A stretch of DNA of 64,000 bases, taken from positions 91,429 to 155,428 of the forward strand of contig VFJW01000033.1 in assembly GCA_009885845.1 (NCBI GenBank), in the 5' to 3' direction. Every line of letters starts with the position of its first letter. Position 1 is the first letter of the stretch. A program made the translations under genes and the position numbers. The stretch is from Geobacter sp. (GTDB lineage: Bacteria; Desulfobacterota; Desulfuromonadia; Geobacterales; Pseudopelobacteraceae). The notes beneath the pieces are model-generated. The model was not told where the DNA came from. It made no database searches and saw only the letters and a program-made list of their open reading frames with translations. Positions 39,786-50,183 of this stretch are shown piece after piece.

Positions 39786-40520
39786 ATGAAAAACATCGTC
39801 GTAATGAGCGTAACCGCAATGATGCTGATGGCTGTACAGGTACCGGCCAAAGAAGTGCAGCAGCTCAATACTCAAAATGACAAGGTCAGTTACGGTATCG
39901 GGGTTGACATGGCGAGGAATCTCAAAAAGCAGGGCATTGACGCCGATCTTGAGCTGGTGATCAAGGGAATGCGTGATGCTTCCTCAGGCGCCAGGCTGCT
40001 GATAAGCGATGCCGAAATGCAGAAGTCGTTGGCCGATTATCAAAAGGAGCTTGCCGGCAAGCAGGCCCAGCTCAGGGTGTTGGCAGCAGAAAAAAATAAA
40101 AGGGTTGGTACGGCCTATCTCAAGGCAAACATGAAAAAAGATGGCGTTGTGGCGCTCCCCAGCGGTCTGCAGTACAAAATTATCAAAGACGGCACCGGTG
40201 TCAAACCGGCGGAAAACGACAATGTTACCTGCCGTTACCGGGGTACGCTTATTGATGGCACCGAATTTGACAGCTCGGAGATGCTGGGTTATCCGGTGAC
40301 GTTCAATGTGAAAGACAGCGTAGTCAGCGGCTGGGCGGAAGCTCTCAAACTGATGCCGAGCGGTTCAAAGTGGCAAGTGGTCATTCCGCCGGAACTGGCA
40401 TATGGCGAAAAAGGCGCAGGTCGCGATATCGGGCCTAATTCAACCTTGCTGTATGAAATTGAACTCATTGCTGTCAACGCTGCCCCTGTAGCCTTAAATA
40501 CGAAGGATGCACTCAAATGA
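39786..40520 (+). CDS. FKBP-type peptidyl-prolyl isomerase (FkpA-like, exported)
   Basis: N-terminal FkpA domain VSYGIGVDMARNLKKQG; GTLIDGTEFDSSE, WQVVIPPELAYGEKGAG. Confidence 0.95.
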   Translation: MKNIVVMSVTAMMLMAVQVPAKEVQQLNTQNDKVSYGIGVDMARNLKKQGIDADLELVIKGMRDASSGARLLISDAEMQKSLADYQKELAGKQAQLRVLAAEKNKRVGTAYLKANMKKDGVVALPSGLQYKIIKDGTGVKPAENDNVTCRYRGTLIDGTEFDSSEMLGYPVTFNVKDSVVSGWAEALKLMPSGSKWQVVIPPELAYGEKGAGRDIGPNSTLLYEIELIAVNAAPVALNTKDALK

Positions 40521-42325
40521 AAGCGGCATCGCCTTTCAATATATCCACGCGGAGTACCGTCGCATTACTGTTGCTGCTCTTGATGCTTTTCAGCGTACCC
40601 GGTTGGGGGAGCGGGCAGGAAATGCCTGTGTCCACACCGGCTGAAATGCTGCAGTGGGGTGAACTCATGTACCGGGACGGCCTGCTTCCTTCTGGCGAAT
40701 CGATGAAGGCCACCATCAACGGTGATGTCACGGTGCCCGGTAACGCCTTCAGCTGCGTCAGCTGCCACTTGCGCAGCGGCATCGGCTCGGTCGAGGGGCA
40801 GTACGTTTCTCCTCCGACCAACGGCCGGAAACTGTTCAAGCCCTACTATCAATACGACCCTGACCCGCAGGACTATTCAATAATCAAAAAATCCATGAAT
40901 GAAGGTCGGGAGCCGGTGCTGCCGTTATATCGCCCCGCTTTTACCGACCAGACCCTGGCTGCGGCAATTCGGGAAGGTGTAAGCCCGAGCGGCCGGCGAC
41001 TCAAGGAAATCATGCCCCGCTATCTGCTCGAAGACCGGGACATGGCGATTCTTACCTCCTACCTGAAGACCCTTTCGGACGAAGTCTCACCGGGAGTTGA
41101 CAAACAGTACAAGACGATCCGCTTTGCCACGGTCATTGCCGGCGATGTTCCCGCTGCTGACCGCAAGGAGATGCTCGCTACAGTAGACGCCATTATTGAA
41201 CTGCATAACAAAAACGCCAAGGTAAAGAACCGACGCCAAAACCTGGGCACGGAAATAAAGGAGGCTGACTTCAATTATCCCATGTTTACGCTGTCCCGCT
41301 GGGAGTTGAAGGGGCCGGCATCAACCTGGCGGGCTCAACTGGACGAGCACTACCGCAAGGAACCGGTTTTCGCATTGTTGGGCGGACTCTCCGCCGCCCA
41401 TTGGCAGCCGATGCATGAATTCAGCGAGCAGAACAAAATCCCCTGTCTGCTGCCGATAACCGACCTGCCGGTGGTCTCCGATACCGACTGGTACACCCTT
41501 TATTTCAACAAGGGCATGTACCAGGAAGGTGATACGACGGCCCGCTATCTGGCCTTGAATTCCGATCCTGCTGCCGACGGCGCGGTGCTTCAGGTTGTTG
41601 AGGATTCGGCGCGTGCCCGGGCGGTGGCGGGCGGCTTCCTTGAAGCCTGGAAAGAGATTGGCCGCACCGAGCCTGAGACGATCTACCTCCCCCCCGGTGA
41701 GCGTATCAGCGCAGCGATGCTCCGTAAGCTTAATGAGCAGAAACACCCTGCCGCTCTCATGCTCTGGACAGCCGCCGGCACACTCCAGGCGGTGGATGCG
41801 CTGGCGGCCGACAGAGAACGGGTGAAGATGGTCTTTGTCTCATCTTCCTTGCTGCAGCAGGATCTGTGGGCGCTTCCGGAGAAAGCCCGTGACGTTACCT
41901 ACATCACTTACCCCTACCGGCTTGACGATGGTAAGGATCTGTATACCGTCAACTCCCGATTGTGGCTGGAAAAACGCACCATCCCCGACGGCGGCAAGCG
42001 GATCTCAACACGGATGTTTTCGCTCTCCAACGTCCTCTTGGAGCCGTTTCAGGTGGTCAGGAGAGACTATAACCCGAACGGCCTGGGCAAAGGCCAGGTC
42101 ACGATGGAGAATCAGTTTGAGATGATGATGCATGTCAAACGCAATTATTACCGGGATTACCTGTTTGACGTCATCGGCATGTTCGCCGACAAACTCAGCA
42201 TTGATTATGAACGGCTCAGCTTTGGCCCCGGCCAGCGCTACGCATCAAAGGGGTGCTACATCGTCCAGCTTTCCGGCGGCCCCAAAGCAGAGCTGATCAA
42301 AAAAAGCGACTGGGTTATTCATTAG
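40517..42325 (+). CDS. Monoheme cytochrome c domain fused to a type I periplasmic binding-protein-like domain
   Basis: FSCVSCHLRSGIGS heme site; downstream IRFATVIAGDVPAADRKEML...FALLGGLSAAHWQPMHEFSEQNKIPCLLPITDLP. Confidence 0.82.
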   Translation: MKAASPFNISTRSTVALLLLLLMLFSVPGWGSGQEMPVSTPAEMLQWGELMYRDGLLPSGESMKATINGDVTVPGNAFSCVSCHLRSGIGSVEGQYVSPPTNGRKLFKPYYQYDPDPQDYSIIKKSMNEGREPVLPLYRPAFTDQTLAAAIREGVSPSGRRLKEIMPRYLLEDRDMAILTSYLKTLSDEVSPGVDKQYKTIRFATVIAGDVPAADRKEMLATVDAIIELHNKNAKVKNRRQNLGTEIKEADFNYPMFTLSRWELKGPASTWRAQLDEHYRKEPVFALLGGLSAAHWQPMHEFSEQNKIPCLLPITDLPVVSDTDWYTLYFNKGMYQEGDTTARYLALNSDPAADGAVLQVVEDSARARAVAGGFLEAWKEIGRTEPETIYLPPGERISAAMLRKLNEQKHPAALMLWTAAGTLQAVDALAADRERVKMVFVSSSLLQQDLWALPEKARDVTYITYPYRLDDGKDLYTVNSRLWLEKRTIPDGGKRISTRMFSLSNVLLEPFQVVRRDYNPNGLGKGQVTMENQFEMMMHVKRNYYRDYLFDVIGMFADKLSIDYERLSFGPGQRYASKGCYIVQLSGGPKAELIKKSDWVIH

Positions 42326-42397
42326 CAGGCAGGCTGTTTAAAACCGCGAAGTACACCCTGAAAATTATTTCAGGATCAAAGAGTAAGGAGGTTCTCC

Positions 42398-45300
42398 ATG
42401 AGACCTAAAAGTAGTACCGCCAAGAGACTGCTGTCACTCATCACCGCAATTTCGGTAATGACGATGTGCGCCGCATCCACGGTGTTTGCCGCCCCGCCAA
42501 ACACCACATTCCTCCCGGATTTCAGCAAGGAATTGCTGACTCCGACCTCCCAGGCCGCAACCGCCTGGACAAACACCATCCCCAATGCCCTGGCAGATTA
42601 TTACACCTTTATCCCTTACTCGAATGCCGATGCCCTAGCAATGGGGATAAGGGCAGGAGCCGCCCCCGGATCCTCCAACTGTGGGGTCTCGGCAGACTGC
42701 TACACTATCTCTGCCAGAAAGTTCGGCCAGCCGACCTCTCTGGAGTACCTGAAGAATCCCGCCATCCTCAACGCAAATCTGTTCCCCGGCACCGGCCTGC
42801 TGCAGGCTGGCGGGGTAACGCCATTTTACAATCACAACACACTAACCGGTACCCTTACCACTGCATGGGGATATGGCTCCGGCGGCGCCGGCTGGATGCC
42901 GAACTATCCTGCCGGACCAACCCTTGTTAAAGGCAATGCCCCGACTGCCTTCCAGAATGTGCCTTTTAACGCCACCTTCGGACCGGGCCAAAATGGTGAT
43001 CCGGCTGCCAAAGGCATCTGGCACTTTCCGGCTCCGACCATCAAGGGCACTAAAAATCGCCCGGTCTATGTCCAGTGGCTCAATGATCTGCCCAACGAAA
43101 AGCCTGCCGGCTTTGACCCTTCAATTGATTGCGGTCTCAACGCCCCTTACGGATTCCCGTACAATCGCCTGGTTACCCATGTTCATGGCGCCCATGTGGG
43201 CCCCGAGAGCGACGGCCTGACCACGGCCTGGTACACGCCGAACTTTGCTCTGCAGGGCGAAGGTGCGTTTCCTTCGTCGGCTTATACCACCTTTGGACCG
43301 CCGGGCACCTACAAGTACCCGATGGATCAGGAAGCCAGCACCATCTGGTATCATGACCATGCCATGGGTACAACGCACCTTAATACGAACATGGGTATGG
43401 CGGGATTCTTCCCGATTACCGACATGAATGAGCAGTCGCTGTTGACACCGCTTGCAGGCCCAGCCAGGGCCCTGCCCAACACTCTCTATGACTACGGGTT
43501 TGCCCTGCAGGATCGCAATTACGACACTACCGCCCAGATGGTGATGCCGGACTACGGCATTTACAACAGGGCCGATCCCGCCTGTACTCTCACTGTCGAC
43601 GGCCTGCCTGATCCGACAACCTGCCCAAGGCTGCAATGGATGAAAGAAGTTGACGGCCATTTAGTGCCCTATGTCGCCGGCAGCCCGCTTCTGTTAAACG
43701 CCAACAACATCGGTTTTGCCAATTTAACAGGTCCTTATGAATTGCCGGGCCAGGGCGCGCCGTTCCCGGCCGCCAGCGCCACACTTGAGTATTTTGGCAA
43801 TATGCCGGTCGTCAACGGCGTTACTTATGGCAAAATCGACATGGAAGCGCGCATTAACCGCATGCGCTTCATCGGCGGCACCGATTCACGTGCCTGGATC
43901 ATGCAGTTGGTGCGCCAGGACACCATGGCTGTAGTACCTTTCTATCAGATTGGTTCCGAGCAGGGACTGCTCAACAAGCCGGTGCTGCGCAATGTAATTG
44001 ACCTGATGCCGGGTGAGCGTATTGACGTGCTGGTTGACTTTAATGGTATTCCTGCAGCGACCAAGGTCAAGATGATGAACCTTGGCGGCGATACACCGTA
44101 TTCCGGTTATCAGGATTATCTCGCCGGCGCCATCACTCCCTCTGCCGATATTCCGCAAATCATGGAGTTCAATGTCATTGCAAAGGGTGGGAATTCCAAT
44201 TCCACACCGATTGCTACGCTTTTAGCTGCAGCGACCCCGCTGCGCCCACAAACCGTTGCTTTGGCCGATGGATCCGGTTTGCCTATAGTGCTAAAGGGAG
44301 CACCGGTCGTGACACGTAATGTTTCCCTGATAGAAATCACCGATCAGTATGGCCGTACCATGCCGACAATAGACGGCAGGGGCTTTTTACCGCCGGGTGT
44401 GCCGGTAACGGAAATCATCCTGCCGGGTCAGGTTGAGCAATGGGATATCATCAACACAACCGTTGATGCGCACCCCATGCACATCCATCAGGTTGCATTT
44501 CAAACGCTTAACCGTCAGGCAATCGATCTTTTCATTGCTCCGGGAGTAGACATAGCAAACCAGAACTTCACCGCGCCCACATATACGCCGGCAGGTGCTG
44601 TGCTTCCTGCTGATATATGGGATGCAGGCGAGAAGGATACAGTCCAGTGCCCACCGGGTTATGTAACCCGCGTAAAGATGGTGTTTGACGTGCTGGGTGA
44701 TTATGTCTGGCATTGCCACATCCTCTCACACGAAGAGCATGACATGATGCGTCCGTTCAAGGTTACCAATCAGGCGGTCGCACCAACCTTTGTCAATGTT
44801 CCGGCAATCAATACGGAAGGGCGCTACACAGTTGCCTGGGGCGGAACCGCAATACCGGGAGCCCAGTTTGTTTTGCAGGAGAAAGTCGGCGCCGGCGCCT
44901 TCGCAACCATCTACACCGGTGCATCTACTAAGGTGGATCTCTTCAGACCTGTTGCCGGAACTTACAGCTATCAGGTTGGCGTTGCCGCAACGGCATTTGG
45001 TGCAGGAACATTTACTGCCAGTCCATTCACGGCAGTATCCAATGGCGACGTCGCTTTTTCTCCGACGGCGACTGTTTTGGTTGCATTCACTTCCACCATG
45101 CTCACCCCGGCTAACACTGCAATTCTTGCCGGTGCAAGCCAGGTCTTTACCTGGGCAAATACAAATGCTGCTGCCTATCAGTTGTGGATTGGTACAACCG
45201 TAGGGGCGCTCAACCTAGGGAAGTTTCCTGCAATCGGAACTACAGCCACCACCGCCACGGTAACTGGTCTTCCTACTAACGGCAGCACGGTTAACGTCCG

Positions 45301-45922
45301 GCTCTGGTCACTGATAGGCACAACGTGGTCCTTCAATGACTACACCTACACATCGGGATCGGTAGCGGGTGTGGCCAACATGGTCACCCCGGCCAATGCA
45401 ACAACACTTACAGGTGCAAGCCAGGCCTTTACCTGGACTAATGCCGGAGCTACCCTCTATCAGGCATGGGTTGGTACAACACTAGGATCCAATAACCTTG
45501 GCATGTTCCCATCACCAGCATCGGCTGCAACTACTACCACTGTTACTGGCCTTCCCATTAACGGCAGCCCGGTTTTCGTCCGACTCTGGTCGAAGAACGG
45601 AGTAACGTGGTCTTCCAATGACTACACATATACAGCAGCGAGTCCAGCAGTAATGATTTCTCCAATCAGCCCTTCAACTCTTGCAGGGGCAAGTCGGGTC
45701 TTTACCTGGAGTAATACTGGTGCTACTGCTTACCAGTTGTGGGTTGGTGCAACCGCTGGGTCGCTCAGCATTGGGAAGTTCCCCAATGTAGGATCTGCAG
45801 CAACCACCGCCACTGTGACCGGCCTGCCTGCTAACGGCGGCGCTATCAACGTCCGTCTCTGGTCACAACTTGCAGATGGTACCTGGATTTTCAACGATTA
45901 CCCATATATCTCCGGTCCATAA
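42398..45922 (+). CDS. Large secreted multicopper oxidase with three C-terminal ~90-aa repeats
   Basis: THVHGAHVGP, WYHDHAMGTTH, HPMHIHQVAF, VWHCHILSHEEHDMM (all four copper-ligand segments); signal peptide. Confidence 0.95.
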   Translation: MRPKSSTAKRLLSLITAISVMTMCAASTVFAAPPNTTFLPDFSKELLTPTSQAATAWTNTIPNALADYYTFIPYSNADALAMGIRAGAAPGSSNCGVSADCYTISARKFGQPTSLEYLKNPAILNANLFPGTGLLQAGGVTPFYNHNTLTGTLTTAWGYGSGGAGWMPNYPAGPTLVKGNAPTAFQNVPFNATFGPGQNGDPAAKGIWHFPAPTIKGTKNRPVYVQWLNDLPNEKPAGFDPSIDCGLNAPYGFPYNRLVTHVHGAHVGPESDGLTTAWYTPNFALQGEGAFPSSAYTTFGPPGTYKYPMDQEASTIWYHDHAMGTTHLNTNMGMAGFFPITDMNEQSLLTPLAGPARALPNTLYDYGFALQDRNYDTTAQMVMPDYGIYNRADPACTLTVDGLPDPTTCPRLQWMKEVDGHLVPYVAGSPLLLNANNIGFANLTGPYELPGQGAPFPAASATLEYFGNMPVVNGVTYGKIDMEARINRMRFIGGTDSRAWIMQLVRQDTMAVVPFYQIGSEQGLLNKPVLRNVIDLMPGERIDVLVDFNGIPAATKVKMMNLGGDTPYSGYQDYLAGAITPSADIPQIMEFNVIAKGGNSNSTPIATLLAAATPLRPQTVALADGSGLPIVLKGAPVVTRNVSLIEITDQYGRTMPTIDGRGFLPPGVPVTEIILPGQVEQWDIINTTVDAHPMHIHQVAFQTLNRQAIDLFIAPGVDIANQNFTAPTYTPAGAVLPADIWDAGEKDTVQCPPGYVTRVKMVFDVLGDYVWHCHILSHEEHDMMRPFKVTNQAVAPTFVNVPAINTEGRYTVAWGGTAIPGAQFVLQEKVGAGAFATIYTGASTKVDLFRPVAGTYSYQVGVAATAFGAGTFTASPFTAVSNGDVAFSPTATVLVAFTSTMLTPANTAILAGASQVFTWANTNAAAYQLWIGTTVGALNLGKFPAIGTTATTATVTGLPTNGSTVNVRLWSLIGTTWSFNDYTYTSGSVAGVANMVTPANATTLTGASQAFTWTNAGATLYQAWVGTTLGSNNLGMFPSPASAATTTTVTGLPINGSPVFVRLWSKNGVTWSSNDYTYTAASPAVMISPISPSTLAGASRVFTWSNTGATAYQLWVGATAGSLSIGKFPNVGSAATTATVTGLPANGGAINVRLWSQLADGTWIFNDYPYISGP
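45085..45919 (+). repeat. Three tandem ~270-280-bp domain repeats at the multicopper oxidase C-terminus
   Basis: (T/A)LxGASxxFTWxNxxAxxYQxWVGxTxGxxxxGxFP...TATVTGLPxNGxxVxVRLWS...FNDYxY x3. Confidence 0.92.
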
Positions 45923-45948
45923 TCGTTTGTAAATTCCATAAATGATAT

Positions 45949-45979
45949 AAAAGGCATCCTGAACTTCAGGATGCCTTTT
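45949..45979. terminator. Bidirectional rho-independent-type terminator
   Basis: AAAAGGCATCCTGAACTTCAGGATGCCTTTT directly after the oxidase gene. Confidence 0.9.
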
Positions 45980-46096
45980 AAATTTCTGCTTATTATCTAT
46001 ATTTAATCATATATTTAATCATACTTGACAATATTAAGTTTCTGATATTATTTGTTTGTTATGCATTATCTGTGTGATAAAGTCGCCAGTAATTAA

Positions 46097-46320
46097 AGTA
46101 ACTAGACTTTAGACTTACAGCGCCCCCTCCCCACCGTCAAGGTGGGTTGCGGAGCAGCTCTTTGATTGTCAAACCAACTTGAATTTACGCGGCCTTAGCC
46201 CGGTCCGGTGGATATTCATAGTAGCGCGCGACCCACGACCTTGACCCCGCTGTAAAGCTATTTTTCGGGCAAAGCAACATTTTTCAAAGATCGCTACAGA
46301 AGTCTAAAGTCCAGTAAAGT
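46097..46320. mobile_element. IS/MITE remnant with terminal inverted repeats at the boundary of the EPS island
   Basis: Left TAACTAGACTTTAGACTTACAG; right end (reverse complement) TTTACTGGACTTTAGACTTCTGTAG; shared ACTTTAGACTT core (GACTTTAGACTT). Confidence 0.6.
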
Positions 46321-46398
46321 AAAACAAGTTAAGAATTGGGGTCGATCAAAAAAAAGTAGCTCTTGCTGTTTTTTCGTCACCAGGGGTTTTAAACCACC

Positions 46399-47784
46399 AT
46401 GTTTATTGCTAAAATAAGTAACTATATAAGCTATTTGTCTCATAAGCCATTTGATACAACTACTCCTGAGGGGTGCCACCGGGAAAGGTATCGTCTTGCC
46501 CTGTGGTCTGTATTGGCAAACACCTTCAGCACTGGTATTTCAATGTTTGCATTGTTGATAACGGTTCCTATGACGTTGCCTTATCTCGGAAAAGAGCGGT
46601 TTGGCGTGTGGATGACAGTTTCAAGCATTGCGGCGCTTTTGTCTTTTCTCGACTTTGGAATAGGAAATGGGCTCATTAATAGGGTTGCACATGCTAATTC
46701 CAAGGGTGACTCAAAAGAATTAAGTTTTATTATCACCCACGGTTTGGCACTGCTGACGCTAATCGGTTTAGTAATTGGTCTATTTACTTTCCCTTTGATG
46801 AATTATTTACCTTGGGAAAAAATAATTAAAGTTAGTGATACTGCGAACTCTTCGGAGATACATACCACCCTGTTTGTTTTTCTTTTCATATTCGTAGCCA
46901 GCATTCCATTAAACACGATTCAAAAGATATTTCAGGGCATGCAGTTAGCTTGGCAAGCGCATCTGATACGGGGGTTAGGTTCCTTTATCTCATTGATTGC
47001 AGTCTATTTGTTAGCTAAGCAACACGCTGGCGTACCTAGTCTTCTATTTGCGACATTTGGGATCCAAACAGTTTTTCCATTGATACTGTTGTGTGTTCTT
47101 ATAAAAATGAATGTAATTCAATTTAGTGCATTCAGGCATCAGGGCTGGATTTCTGAATCATCCTCGCTGATTAAGACCGGAGGGCTGTTCTTTCTTTTAC
47201 AAATAAGTGGGTTACTTGTTTGGAGTATTGATTCAATTATTATCTCATCCACTTTGGGCGCAGCCAGCGTAACCAAATTTGCGTTGATACAAAGACTTTT
47301 TCAGTTTGTTCTCGTTCCACTTGCAATTATTAATTCTCCTCTGTGGAGTGCGTATGCTGATGCACATATTCGTGGTGATAAATCGTTTATCGCACAGACC
47401 CTGAAAAAATCATTAATTTCAACGATGCTGATTGCCTTGACCAGTGTTGTGTTAATCTCTTCGTTGTCATCACATATTTTCAGGTTATGGATTCACGACG
47501 TGAGTATTGTTCCCTCTTCTTTAGTATGGAGTTACGGACTTCTCATTTTTTTAATGGCAACCGGTAATTCATTGGCAATGTTCCTAAATGGAGTCGGAGA
47601 AATTAAAAGTCAGGTTTATACCGTTAGTTTTTTTTGTCTGATTGCCGTGCCATTAAAATACTTCAGCATCACTAAATTCGGCATCGTGGGCTTAATATGG
47701 ACAACAATAATTTCTTATGCAGTCGCTGTTTTAATGCCCTATTTTACATTCTTTAGGCCGAGATTAATGCGTTACTTCGTATGA
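46399..47784 (+). CDS. Polysaccharide flippase (Wzx-like, MOP superfamily)
   Basis: MTLPYLGKERFGVWMTVSSIAALLSFLDFGIGNGLINRVAHA; 12+ TM character. Confidence 0.9.
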   Translation: MFIAKISNYISYLSHKPFDTTTPEGCHRERYRLALWSVLANTFSTGISMFALLITVPMTLPYLGKERFGVWMTVSSIAALLSFLDFGIGNGLINRVAHANSKGDSKELSFIITHGLALLTLIGLVIGLFTFPLMNYLPWEKIIKVSDTANSSEIHTTLFVFLFIFVASIPLNTIQKIFQGMQLAWQAHLIRGLGSFISLIAVYLLAKQHAGVPSLLFATFGIQTVFPLILLCVLIKMNVIQFSAFRHQGWISESSSLIKTGGLFFLLQISGLLVWSIDSIIISSTLGAASVTKFALIQRLFQFVLVPLAIINSPLWSAYADAHIRGDKSFIAQTLKKSLISTMLIALTSVVLISSLSSHIFRLWIHDVSIVPSSLVWSYGLLIFLMATGNSLAMFLNGVGEIKSQVYTVSFFCLIAVPLKYFSITKFGIVGLIWTTIISYAVAVLMPYFTFFRPRLMRYFV

Positions 47785-47871
47785 CTCGTATTTCACAGTA
47801 TCATGCTGCCAAAATCAACTCATAAGTATGACAATTTTTTTTAGATCTTTTTATATAGGAAAATAAACTAC

Positions 47872-48789
47872 ATGAATCAAATTACGTGCCCGCTTTGTCA
47901 ATCCACAGACATGAAGATAGTTGAATCCATCAAAACGTCTGATATCGTGGAAGCTTATTTGCGCATTTTGAGTGTGACAACAAATTTTCAGACGGACCAG
48001 GTTCGTTATTTGGTTTGCTCTCGTTGCAATCTGGGATTTTTTGACCCAATGGCTACGGGTGATAAAAAGCTTTATGAACAACTACAGCAGTTTGATTGGT
48101 ATTACATGAGCGACAAACCTGAATATTCCCTTGCAAAAAAATACCTTCCCAGATCAGGGAAAGTTCTGGAAGTCGGTTCGGGCAAAGCTGCATTTGCTGA
48201 GATTGTGGGCAAAGATCGTTATGTAGGTCTTGAATTTAATGATGAAGCTATTTCGCGAGCAAAATCTATAAGTGTAACCCTTATTAAAGAGTCAATAGAA
48301 AGTTATGCAGCACGGTGTCCTAACCAATACTCAGCAGTAGTTTCTTTTCAGGTGCTTGAACATGTTTCGAATCCAGCCGCGTTTGTTCAAGGGTGTGTTG
48401 ATTCTCTTCAAGTAGGCGGGCATCTTATTTTGGCAGTGCCGAATCACGACGGAATTTGTGGATTGGCTCAGAACAGTATTTTGGACCTCCCACCCCACCA
48501 CGTTAGTCACTGGTCTGATAAAACAATGCATTATCTCGCTAAGCAATATGATTTGGAGATGGTTGCAATTGATTTTGAGAACATTGCCGACTTTCACGTG
48601 CCGTGGGCGGCAAGGGCAATTTATGAGCAGAAACTACGAAATTTCTTTAGATTAAATTTTAAATTGCTCGACATAAGTCTTTTTAGCAGGTTCCTAGGAA
48701 AAGTTGCATCAATTATAGCTCGGATTATTCCTCCAGATTTAAGTGCAATAAAAGGACATACGGTATTAGTTTGTTATCGTAAAAAATGA
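47872..48789 (+). CDS. Class I SAM methyltransferase with N-terminal zinc ribbon
   Basis: CPLCQS...CSRCNLGFFDP; VLEVGSGKAAFAEIV; VVSFQVLEHVSNP. Confidence 0.88.
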   Translation: MNQITCPLCQSTDMKIVESIKTSDIVEAYLRILSVTTNFQTDQVRYLVCSRCNLGFFDPMATGDKKLYEQLQQFDWYYMSDKPEYSLAKKYLPRSGKVLEVGSGKAAFAEIVGKDRYVGLEFNDEAISRAKSISVTLIKESIESYAARCPNQYSAVVSFQVLEHVSNPAAFVQGCVDSLQVGGHLILAVPNHDGICGLAQNSILDLPPHHVSHWSDKTMHYLAKQYDLEMVAIDFENIADFHVPWAARAIYEQKLRNFFRLNFKLLDISLFSRFLGKVASIIARIIPPDLSAIKGHTVLVCYRKK

Positions 48790-48932
48790 GACTATAAAGT
48801 GCAATAATAACTGGTCACTGGTCACGGTGGTGGATGAAGTTTCCCATTTAGCAGCATCTATCTAGCGTGAAGAATATTTATCATGATTTAATATGGCATA
48901 AAGGGACTTGCAGTAAATGAACATGACGAGAT

Positions 48933-50183
48933 TTGTGGCATATGAATATTAGTCTGTTATCTTCTGATTCAATTGGTGGTGCCGCGCGAGCAGCCTTGCG
49001 TCTGCATCAAGCTTTGGTAGCAGACAGTCAGGTTAATTCGAAAATGATTGTTCGGCAAAAAGTTAACGACGATTGGCGGATAACAGGCCCAGAAGGCAAG
49101 CTTGCAAATGCTGCCTCGATGTTTCGACTCACTTTGGACGGTTTGCCAACACACTTGCAGCGCACTGCAAAATTGATACCTCATTCAGCTGCGTGGGTGA
49201 GTACAATTAGTTCAAATGCGATTAATCACTCAGATGCGGATGTGATCAATTTGCATTGGATTTGTGCGGGTTTTTTATCAATTGAAGAAATTGGCCGAAT
49301 CACCAAGCCTGTTGTTTGGACGCTGCATGATATGTGGCCTTTTTGCGGAGCCGAGCATCTAGCAAAATATGATGAGAATTCTCGCTGGCACACGGGGTAC
49401 AGTAAAACAAATCGAGACCCTCTGGACAGAGGTTTAGATATTGATCGTTGGGTATGGCTGCGCAAGCAAAAAGCCTGGCAAAGGCCAATGCACATCGTTA
49501 CCCCAAGCCGGTGGATGGCTGAGTGCGCTTCTTCCAGCTTATTGATGCACAATTGGAACATTACCGTTATACCTAACACGCTGGATTTGAATAAATACAA
49601 ACCTATTCCAAAATTATTAGCTCGCAATATTTTGTGTCTTCCATTGAAAGCAAAACTGATTATGTTCGGTGCTATTCGAGGTGTCGAGGCTCAACATAAG
49701 GGATGGGATTTACTGCAAACCGCTTTGACTCGCGTTGCGCAGCATTTGCCTGATGCGCAATGTATCATCTTTGGGCAGAACGAACCAAAGGATCCACCAA
49801 CAATTGGGATGCCGCTGAATTGGATGGGCCATTTGCATGATGATTACACGCTGGCTTTGCTCTATAGCGCCGCTGATGTGGTGGTAGTGCCCTCGCGGCA
49901 AGAAAATTTGCCGCAAACAGGAACAGAAGCACACGCATGTGGTTGCCCTGTAGTGGCTTTCGATGCAACAGGTTTACGAGATGTTGTTGTGCACGGTCAG
50001 ACGGGCTATTTGGCAGGGCCATATAGCAGTGAAGATTTGGCAAAAGGTATAGAGTGGGTTCTAGCAGATGAAGAGCGTCACGCTCGTTTGTCCGCTCTAG
50101 CGCGGGAACGTGCTGTTAGATTATGGTCTCATCAGGTTGTGGTGTCTCAATATCAGGAAGTTTTTCGGCGGGCGATGGAGTAA
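48933..50183 (+). CDS. GT4-type glycosyltransferase
   Basis: HDMWPFCGAEHLAKY, RQENLPQTGTEAHACGCPVVAFDATGLRDVV. Confidence 0.92.
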   Translation: MWHMNISLLSSDSIGGAARAALRLHQALVADSQVNSKMIVRQKVNDDWRITGPEGKLANAASMFRLTLDGLPTHLQRTAKLIPHSAAWVSTISSNAINHSDADVINLHWICAGFLSIEEIGRITKPVVWTLHDMWPFCGAEHLAKYDENSRWHTGYSKTNRDPLDRGLDIDRWVWLRKQKAWQRPMHIVTPSRWMAECASSSLLMHNWNITVIPNTLDLNKYKPIPKLLARNILCLPLKAKLIMFGAIRGVEAQHKGWDLLQTALTRVAQHLPDAQCIIFGQNEPKDPPTIGMPLNWMGHLHDDYTLALLYSAADVVVVPSRQENLPQTGTEAHACGCPVVAFDATGLRDVVVHGQTGYLAGPYSSEDLAKGIEWVLADEERHARLSALARERAVRLWSHQVVVSQYQEVFRRAME

